Made by a program: the position numbers and the translations under genes | In this document: positions 56,867-64,000 of the stretch, one piece after another | Numbering within the stretch: position 1 is the stretch's first letter | How the letters are laid out: each line of letters begins with the position of its first letter | The notes under the pieces: model-generated | Told to the model about the DNA's origin: nothing | Seen by the model: the letters and a program-made list of their open reading frames with translations, nothing else | Database searches by the model: none | Assembly (NCBI GenBank): GCA_030704615.1 | Contig: CM060732.1 | Span: 80,685,171-80,749,170 of the forward strand | DNA length: 64,000 nt | Direction: 5' to 3' | Source of the DNA: Takakia lepidozioides | Taxonomy: Eukaryota > Streptophyta > Takakiopsida > Takakiales > Takakiaceae

Positions 56867-59063
56867 CCTCGGTTCCTCTTTGTTCCCACATTTACTTCTC
56901 TCACCTGCTCATCAGCTGTGATTGTCCAACCAGTCACCACTTCATCCTGTAAGCTCACAGTGGCTGGTTCTTCTAGGATTTCTATTTCTCCTTCTCTTTC
57001 TTCATAGAAATGTGATGGGTAAATGCTGGTTTCTTCTTCAGTTGGTGTTGCTGTCACTACACCACAGCAGATACCTCTCAAACAACTTAGGCTTTCCAGC
57101 CGCATCTCTGCAACCTGCTCCCACTCTGGGTGTGCAGCAAATAGGGTAGCTTCCTGCTCCTCATCCAGTCCTCCTCTCCAGTCATACTCTCTGACTCCTC
57201 GAGGTCTTCTTGTAGCAGGTAATCTACTAGATTTCTTTGTGGTAATTTGTATCTCGTGTATCCCATTATGCACAGTTAGTAACTGAGAATTCCAGTCATG
57301 GAATACCCTGGCCTGTTTCAGCCACGGACGTCCCAATAATAAGGAGTAAGCCTCCATGACTTCATCCATTTTTAATACAGTTACTGTGATCATAAAGATC
57401 ATTTTCTGTATCTGTATCTTAACTCCTCTTATTAATCCCAATGGCTGTACACTTCTTTGATCTGCCATTGTTACTGTAAATGGGGCTGGTTTCATGTTAC
57501 TTAGACCAAGCTTCTTCCTTAATTGGTCTGTCATGATATTTACTCCAGAACCACCATCTATCAGTACATCAGTTAGTTCTGTGCTTCCAATTCTCAATTG
57601 GATTACTGGCATAGAATCATCAAAGTCCATGACTGGTTCTCGCCCTTCCGGCTTCACATTATAACTGGTCACCTTGCTGTTCAGGTCTGTGTTTCCTGTC
57701 TCTTGGGCAATTCGATTGATTGCTTGATACAGCCTGTGCCTACAATAAGGTGCCACAGCTAATAGCTGTCCAATGGTAATTTCTGCTTTGGTCTGACATA
57801 TTACTTCAGCCAAAGTCTCTTCATTACTTTGCATGTCTGCATCTTCTTTTTTCCTTTCTTCCTCACTCCCTTCTTTTTCTCCATCCGAATCAGAGGAATC
57901 TGCCACAGGAATATCAGTACTCTTTTGCATTTCCCTTATAGTATCTGCCACTTCCTTGTGCAGTTCCTTCTCATCTTTCCAAGTCTCTTCATCTTCAGGC
58001 ATATCATTGCCACTTCCATTCTCATCTTCTTCCTCTTCTACTGGAGGTATTAGTTTGGCTTTACTTCTTGTTACTATCATTGTACTTACTTCTGGTACAA
58101 CACATGGCCTAACCATGTGAGCTGCCACCACTGGGCCCTCATTCACAGGAGCTCTCATCTCATTCTGGTGTCTTATCCAGAATGAACAGGCTGCCTTGCG
58201 ATGTCCTGGCTGATTACAATAGTAACATAGCTCTTCACCATTGGGTCCTCGCCCTTGGTCTGTTCTTGGATTATTTCTATAATCCTGATTCCCGGGCTGG
58301 TAATTCCCCCTTGGATTACCCTGATAGTTGCCTCTGGAATTTCCTTGGTAATTCCCTCTTGAATTACCTCTCCCTTCCATGCCATTGTTATAACCACCAG
58401 ACCTACCATAGTGGTCCTGATCATTGTTTCTTCTTGGCTGGGGCTGCACCTGATGCACCCTTACTTGCCTAGGTTCTCTTGCAGCTGTCCTTCTGTTGTA
58501 GTAACAATTCTCAGTAGAATGGTTATCCATTTTACAGATAGTACAGTGTTTCTCCTTCATGTGGCATTCTGTGGTGGTATGGCCTTCATTCTGGCACTTT
58601 GCACACCATACACCCTTCCTCCAATGTGTTGCAGCCTCTGTGGCATACTTCTTCAAGATTTCTTCCAATTTTTTTTCATAGTTATCCCTCTTCAACTTCT
58701 CCTTTCTCTTACTCTTTCTTTTTAGTTCTTGCTCTTCTTCTTCATCTGACTCATCCTCAGAGTCCTCATCTTCTTTTTTCTCTCTCCTGAGCATTCCCAA
58801 TTGCTCAATTCTGTTTGCAGTTTCAAATGCCTCCTCCACTGTATTATGGGGTAACATATCCACTTTCTTTTGCAACTCTGGTCTTAGTCCACTCACAAAC
58901 CAAGTCTTCTGTAAACCGGGCGCTGGTACTGCAGCCAGCTTTTTCATCATCAATTCCATCTTCTCCATATACTCTTCAACAGTTTCATGCTTCTTCTGCT
59001 TCAGCTGTTGTAAACTTCCATACACTTCATCCTCAGTTTTACTTGTCCTGAACCTATTTCAAA
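56860..59063 (-). CDS. gag C-terminal part with three zinc knuckles, and aspartic protease
   Basis: Continues gag (KHETVEEYMEKMELMMKKL). A very acidic/basic stretch follows, then three CCHC knuckles: CAKCQNEGHTTTEC, CTICKMDNHSTENC and CYYCNQPGHRKAAC, the last after a run of GN(S/P)RGNYQ repeats. The protease follows: IDGGSGVNIM with the catalytic D-G-G-S box and LLLGRPWLKQA near its end. Knuckles bind the genomic RNA and the protease matures Gag-Pol. The frame ends TGG TGA at 56860, overlapping by a few bases the ATG of the RT frame (56866). Confidence 0.85.
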
Positions 59064-60122
59064 TGCTGTATTCAAGCCATTCCAGGTTAGGAAATGATTA
59101 TCAGGGAATCTTGCATACCATTCACTTGCTTTCTTGATAAGTGAACAAGGAAACAATCTCATCTTGGCATCATCGCCATTCTCATTGTTCACTATACACA
59201 TGTGCTCAAATTGGCTAATGTGTACATCGGGATCCCCTTTTCCTGAATATATTGGAAAGGGTGGTTTTGCCCGTGTTGGTTGTAACGCCATCTGTGGCCC
59301 TACCTTCTGCCCACTGACAGGTGCTGGCACCCTTGCTGGTGCTGGTCCTTCTGGACCTGTTGTTTTTGTGGTGGATCTTCCACCAAGTGGTGGCCCTTGA
59401 GCACTCCTTGCTTCTGGCCCCACGATATTCACAGTATTCCCAGCTTCAGTTGCACTACTTCCCACACTCCCTGTCCCCCCAGAGCCAGATCCAGGCAGCC
59501 CGCCTGATCCCCCTGAGCCGACACCTTCGTTGGCCTGTGATCCAAGTGCTCCACTTGATCCAGGTCCAACGGGTTGGGATGTCCTGGTTGTAGTCTCAAC
59601 CTCAGCTGTTGGGTCTACTTCTTCATATTCTTCCTCTTCCAATTTCTTCTCTCTGTTTTCATCCTCCAAGTTCTGCCCTTGGGTTTCTTCTTCACTCATG
59701 TAACTCAACTGTAATGGTGTTGGAGAGTCTGAACTCTCCGTTGGCTCTGCCACATCCTCTTCTCCTTCTTCACCTTCTGCTTCAGAAACTGGAGTTCCTG
59801 CTTTTGGTGTTCCATGCCAACTCTTATCAAAGATTTCTGTCAAATCTTTTATCCAAGGATGTACCTCAGATCTTTCACCTCGTGATTGATCTTCTTTCTG
59901 TACCAATTCCCTTAATCTTTCTTGCAAAGAAACAGAAGGAGTGGCATCCAACTCTAGTTCTTCCGGTATAGGTGATGCACTCTTTGATCTTGATGGTGTG
60001 AGAGGTCCAGATGATTCCCCTATGTCTATTCCTCTCTCCCAAAGATATGGATAATTAGCTTTCAGATAGCTTTCTCTTTTTGCTGAATATCTCTGTCGTC
60101 TAGCTTCTCTTTCATCACTCAT
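59064..60122 (-). pseudogene. gag N-terminal part (frameshifted at about 59060)
   Basis: Starts MSDEREARRQRYSAKRES, runs through an acidic, G/S/P-rich region (SGGSG) and into the retrotransposon gag domain (ISQFEHMCIVNNENGDDAKMRLFP..SEWYARF). One base is missing at about 59059-59063 compared with the truncated copy (TTTCAAATG versus TTTCGGAATG). The open frame therefore leaves gag and stops soon after 59001, while the true gag frame continues at 59025. Gag forms the virus-like particle that packages element RNA. Confidence 0.8.
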
Positions 60123-60143
60123 GTCCCATGTCTTTCATTTCTT

Positions 60144-60839
60144 TTAATGTGGCAATAACCAAAACTCTCTTCTGTAATATCTCTCGTATATGCCTGGGTT
60201 TCTTTCAAGCTTCAATGCACCCTTGGCTATACTTGAAGTCTCCGTTACCATATAACCATATGGCAAACAAGTCTGAAAAGCTGTTCTTGGTGTGAGTTTG
60301 ATCCACAAAATATCCTTTGGAATCCAATTCTTTACCAGTACAAGCTCTTCATGCATATGAGTATAAACATTCACCTTTCTTTCTTCCCAGCCTTCAAACT
60401 CTACTCGTTTAATGGATAGCAATGCTATCACATAAACCAATGTTGGTAACCAACGTGCTCTTCCTCTACAGGCTACCTGATAAATCTTTATCACTCCTTT
60501 CTCCAGACCCCATTCTGGATCAGCATCATGCACTCGTTTAAGAATATTTTCTTTACAACCGTCTGGCAATTCCAAGAACCTTTGAAAGAATTGTTTGGAC
60601 AATCTTTCTTCCTTCGTTCCACAGGGAATTTGATTCACTTCAAATTCTTTAATGGTCCAACCACCATGATCCCACCAGATGCCTGTCACATCTGGTTGTT
60701 CATGTCCCAGGTCCCCAGTATGGTCGCCAAATGTCGCGCGGCTTTTACTCACCCATCCCTTCGCTATCCGAGGCGGAAACTCCAAGATAGAAGAGTTGGA
60801 AATCTCTAAGTACTCAGCCCGCGCAGAACAATCAGTCAT
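60144..60839 (-). CDS. Extra ORF ahead of gag (ORF0) in the Ty3 element, 231 aa
   Basis: An ATG inside the 5' LTR (60839) opens a 231-residue frame that reads through the LTR end and the primer-binding site and stops just before gag. Visible features are TGIWWDHGGWTIKEFEV, VIKIYQVACRGRARWLPTLVYVIALLSIK (a mildly hydrophobic stretch) and YYRREFWLLPH at the end. No known domain is recognised. The 3' part is also preserved nearly unchanged in the truncated copy (46005-45651), which supports that it is translated. The start could instead be a later non-ATG codon. Function unknown. Confidence 0.6.
   Translation of the reverse strand: MTDCSARAEYLEISNSSILEFPPRIAKGWVSKSRATFGDHTGDLGHEQPDVTGIWWDHGGWTIKEFEVNQIPCGTKEERLSKQFFQRFLELPDGCKENILKRVHDADPEWGLEKGVIKIYQVACRGRARWLPTLVYVIALLSIKRVEFEGWEERKVNVYTHMHEELVLVKNWIPKDILWIKLTPRTAFQTCLPYGYMVTETSSIAKGALKLERNPGIYERYYRREFWLLPH
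60714..60731 (-). promoter_or_regulatory. Primer-binding site of the Ty3 element
   Basis: Directly after the 5' LTR end (..CGACA) the minus strand reads TTTGGCGACCATACTGGG. This is placed for minus-strand priming and is similar in style to the TGGCGAC..CTGGGG sites of Tat/Athila-type elements. I cannot name the primer tRNA. Confidence 0.65.
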
Positions 60840-61633
60840 GACCTACAGCTAGTGTATCATGGGGGTGTTTCCTATTTGTTTCCCTTTTCGCATTCATCTT
60901 GGCTACCTTACCATTGATAATTAAGTATCAGTTTGCTTCATCAATCTATCGGTTTCCTTCACTCATCCATTCAATCCACAGCTTCACTCAGATCTCTCTA
61001 CACAGTGTGATTGTATCGTATAAGTATCAGATTATGATTTATCAGGTATCAGGCCGAAGCCATTATGTCTCTAATCTGCTCTCCAATATCACTACAGCTT
61101 TGCATATAACAAGCATCTACTAATCCTCTTATCTCCTTCATTGTGCTCTCCATCTCTCGCTTCCGATCTCCGCTCCAGCCTGACTCCGAAGTCCTCCTCC
61201 GAATGATGTCCCTCATCTTCCCGTTTCTCCCTTTATCTTCCTCTCCGCGGTTCTAACCGTTTCCCTCGCTAACCGTTGTCTGTGAACTAACATGTTCCCT
61301 TCGCAGGTGTTGTTCCCCACAGTCGTTCCCTGTCCTACTCTTCGTTCCCTATGATCGTGACCGCTGTGTCAAGCTGTGACTGGCTGTGTGAAACTGTGAC
61401 GGGCTGTGACTGGCTGTGCGACTGTGTTTGGCTGTGTCGGGCTGTGATTGGCTGTGTGGGCTGTGACGACTGTGACGGGCTGTGTTGGCTGTGTGGGCTG
61501 TGACGACTGTGTAACCCCCCCCTACAGTGCGCTGCTGTCACCCCTAAGGCTCCTGTTGGTCTCAGTCTGTGCAAAATTAAGGGTACCCTACAGATCCCGT
61601 ATAAGTGTCTAAGTCCCCTACAGTCCTCTAACA
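60732..61633 (-). repeat. 5' LTR of the 13-kb Ty3 element
   Basis: Same ends as the 3' LTR. The repeat tract occupies about 61360-61511. Transcription of the element would start inside this copy and run leftward. An ATG-initiated frame (60839) begins within its downstream end. Confidence 0.95.
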
Positions 61634-61773
61634 GTATACAATTACATCCTTGTGTACTGCCTATTGCGGCGCCGAAATAGGCAATGTTCACCACTGTCAT
61701 GCACTCTATGAACTGGAAATTGGATTGCTGTGCCGAAATCATATTTTCATGTTGTTTTTTTTCTCCATGGCAG

Positions 61774-63914
61774 GGTAACAGAGAGGGCCTTCGTGGAAAC
61801 TCATTTGGCACATACGCTCTACAGAGTGCAAGAAGTGGGGACAGCTCCGCTGACGGACTTCCAAAAGTCCCTCGATCCCGAGCTGTACAGGAAGTCCCTA
61901 GCGAAAGCAGATCGCACCTGGTACCGACCAACACTGGACGCCATGGTGGAGATCCTCTATTCGGTGAGGTTCATCTCAAATTTCAGTATCAATTTAATGT
62001 TATTTGTTGCAGGGATCCGTGGCCTGACTGTATCTGCTGGGTATGGGAATGCAGACGAACATCAGGGATGACTTGGCCTATGCCAAAAGGCAGTTCTTTG
62101 AGAATGATGCCCCCAACAAGGCGGACGCGTCGATAGAGAGTCATTTTGTGCAGGCAGGGAAGCAATCCCGGACCAAGTACAGGTCCAAACTTGTTAAGCA
62201 AGTTGCAATCGCTGACCCTGGTCTTGGTGCCGAGTTCCTGGCGGAGATAGGACTGCATTACTCCAAACCCATGAAACCGGAAATGTCCATGGAGAAACTT
62301 CATCACATCGCAGTGTCCTGTGTTGAGCCGGCGGAGAAGGTAAGCATGTGTTTATTCTTGTTTTGTGACTTCTCGCGATTCTTATGTTGGAGTTCTTGTC
62401 TGATCGATGTGAGGTGGCTGCAGACGAGGTGGCTGCGAATCTGGAACGGCCATACAAACACGAAGCTGCCGTACCACTTTCCCATCGAGCCAACAGACGA
62501 CAAAATGAACGACTAGCTCAATGTCATGACTTGGTGGCATCAGGTATAATTTTCTCCTATTCTGTGTTGGACATCGTCGCAATTTCAAAATCATGAATGT
62601 TTTGGAAACCTGCCATGATGCAGGTACTGACCCACGCCCAGGAGCAATTGGACTGCAACACCACCACTTTCAAGTTACAGATCGACTGGACGAAGCCTGA
62701 GACAATGGAGAACTACGTGCAGTCGTGGCGAGGGCGCTTCGCAAACCTCTTTTTCAGAGAAATTGCAAAGGCAAGACGCAGCGTATACATCGAAGAGCAG
62801 GAGGGTGCCGACAAAGCGGCAATGCGTGTCCTGTTCAGGTAATCTGCTGACAATGCATCCCCCTATTTGCAGTTTAGATGATTTGGTTAAGCAGCGATGG
62901 ATATTGCGGCGCCGAAATATACCTCTGCAAGATGTGAGTTCTGGGTAATTGGGGCACGGTCCACTCTGTATTTCGGTGCCAAAATACCTTGTGCATTGAC
63001 AACTTCCACTTGCATGATGCATCGGTAGAATGATTTTTGTTGAACTGCCTCGTGATTGCAGGTACATAAACTTTGCACTCATTCCGTCCGGAGCCATTCA
63101 AAGGGTTCCACCATTCTTCCTGGCGTGGAGGACACCTGGAGGTCGTGGAACGATGTACACAGAAGTAATGGCGAAGGAGTGGCATGCCGAGCATTTGGTA
63201 GACTGCCCCTGGTATGTGGATCTCCCAAGTGGGACCGTTGACCTCTCAGAGGTTAACTTGAAGAAGGAAGCGAATGCCAGGGCTATGAAGGCGCAATCGG
63301 ATCCCCAACCAGAGGACGCGGAAAGACTGAAAGCAGAGGAGGCAGCCAAGCAAAAATCACTGAGAAAGTCAGCCAAGGCGGCAGCGTTGGCGAAGGAGCA
63401 GATGGAGAAGCAGGCAGCTGAGCAGCCCAAGGACAGGAAGAAAAGAACGCGCAAACAGGGGCAAGAGACGAAGACCCCCACACCCAAGAAGAAGAAGCAG
63501 CAACACAGTCAGCCAGATGAGGAGGATTCCGACGACGATTTCCAGCAGGAAAACACCCAGGGGGCCACACCTCGTCCGAAAATTCACAAGGGCCAGCGCT
63601 CTGGGGGGTCGGCTGCGAAGAGATCACTATACGAGGATGCACCTGGCAGACCCTACCGTGCGGTGCATATTGCGGGCAGGGAAGTCCTCAAAACACCCAC
63701 AATTGTGGAGTGTGTTAATGAAAATTTCCTAACTGCTCTGACCAGAAGGCTGGAGATAACGAGATTGAGGAAGGCGATCGAGGCCCACCAGGGGAAGGGG
63801 AAGAGGAAGGCCACTGGCAATGATATGGAGGACACTCCTGGCTACACAAAGATGATGGAGTATTTTGTGGCGATGAGCCACGGCAAAAAGAGCACAGTCG
63901 GGGCAGGGCGGTGA
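61774..63914 (+). pseudogene. 3' exons of the unidentified multi-exon gene
   Basis: Exons read from splice sites and frame: 61774-61963 (VTERAFVETHLAHTLYRVQ..), 62055-62339 (TNIRDDLAYAKRQFF..), an exon near 62424 whose frame is uncertain (both readings leave a stop or phase clash before the next exon), 62624-62838 (VLTHAQEQLDCNTT..) and 63062-63914. The last exon encodes a conserved-looking start (YINFALIPSGAIQRVPPFFLAW), then a lysine/glutamate/alanine-rich charged region with a basic KKRTRK..KKKKQQ stretch that could be a nuclear signal, and ends at TGA 63912. No known domain is recognised. Palindromic TTTCGGCGCCGAAA-like motifs lie in its introns, which links it to the cluster at 46-47 kb and makes an unclassified DNA transposon gene plausible. 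Confidence 0.55.
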
Positions 63915-64000
63915 AAGCCTCCATCGACATGATCCTTGTGGATATCCCGGATGGGTAGGAGATACTGGGGCTGGGCTTAGTTCCCTGGTGGAACAAGTAC

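Larger units (their letters stand above)
48538..61633 (-). mobile_element. Complete 13.1-kb Ty3/gypsy LTR retrotransposon
   Basis: LTRs at 48538-49532 (3' LTR, 995 bp) and 60732-61633 (5' LTR, 902 bp) both run TG..CA and are nearly identical apart from a copy-number difference in an internal GGCTGTGA repeat. The element is flanked by GTATA at 48533-48537 and 61634-61638, a perfect 5-bp target duplication. On the minus strand the order is 5' LTR, primer-binding site, an extra ORF, gag with three zinc knuckles, protease, RT, RNase H, integrase, about 3.8 kb of further coding sequence, polypurine tract, 3' LTR. RT carries FLDD and there is no chromodomain, which with the large size fits the non-chromovirus Athila/Tat side of plant Ty3 elements. 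Insertion looks recent, but gag and pol each carry at least one frame break. Confidence 0.95.

Overview
The window is nuclear DNA from a green plant of the streptophyte lineage. The signs are a PLS-class PPR protein ending in a DYW domain, an XS-domain (SGS3-like) gene with GT-AG introns, two cytosolic-type tRNA-Leu genes, and plant Ty3, hAT, CACTA and SINE elements. The repeat-rich, gapped character would suit a seed-free plant or a charophycean alga. I cannot name the species from sequence alone, and a Chara-like genome is only a guess.

The left part (1-12.3 kb) has no gene I can support. It holds a non-autonomous CACTA transposon with a 3-bp target duplication (3210-4103), a 21-bp minisatellite, inverted-repeat arms, a cluster of CTGGTA/TACCAG motifs and a tRNA-derived SINE.

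The gene island (12.3-27.9 kb) contains four things. (1) An intronless secreted protein (12589-14577) is built from about 18 copies of a short peptide resembling the IDA/PIP class of plant signalling peptides. (2) Two tRNA-Leu genes (CAA and AAG) lie 6 bp apart on the minus strand. (3) A minus-strand multi-exon gene (about 21.8 to 17.0 kb) encodes a zf-XS + XS + coiled-coil protein of the SGS3 type with an added C-terminal RING finger. Nine exons join in one reading frame of about 730 codons. (4) An intronless 941-aa PLS-DYW PPR protein lies at 25018-27843.

From 29.2 kb rightward the window is layered transposons. In order these are a 5'-truncated Ty3 chromovirus pseudogene (minus), an array of GCGACCACC hairpins split by a SINE, a hAT transposase pseudogene (minus), and a 4-kb element with about 430-bp terminal inverted repeats that contains a 500-N assembly gap. 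Next come a truncated Ty3 copy and a cluster of TTTCGGCGCCGAAA palindromes. Last is an unidentified, partly decayed multi-exon plus-strand gene (47.5-63.9 kb) whose intron carries a complete 13.1-kb Ty3 element. That element has near-identical LTRs, a GTATA target duplication, PBS, PPT, an ORF before gag, gag-pol, and about 3.8 kb of extra coding sequence after integrase.

The strongest novelty candidates are the multi-copy peptide precursor, the SGS3-like/RING fusion, the palindrome array tied to the unknown gene, and the extra ORFs of the 13-kb retroelement. Exon joins were read by eye from splice signals and frame.
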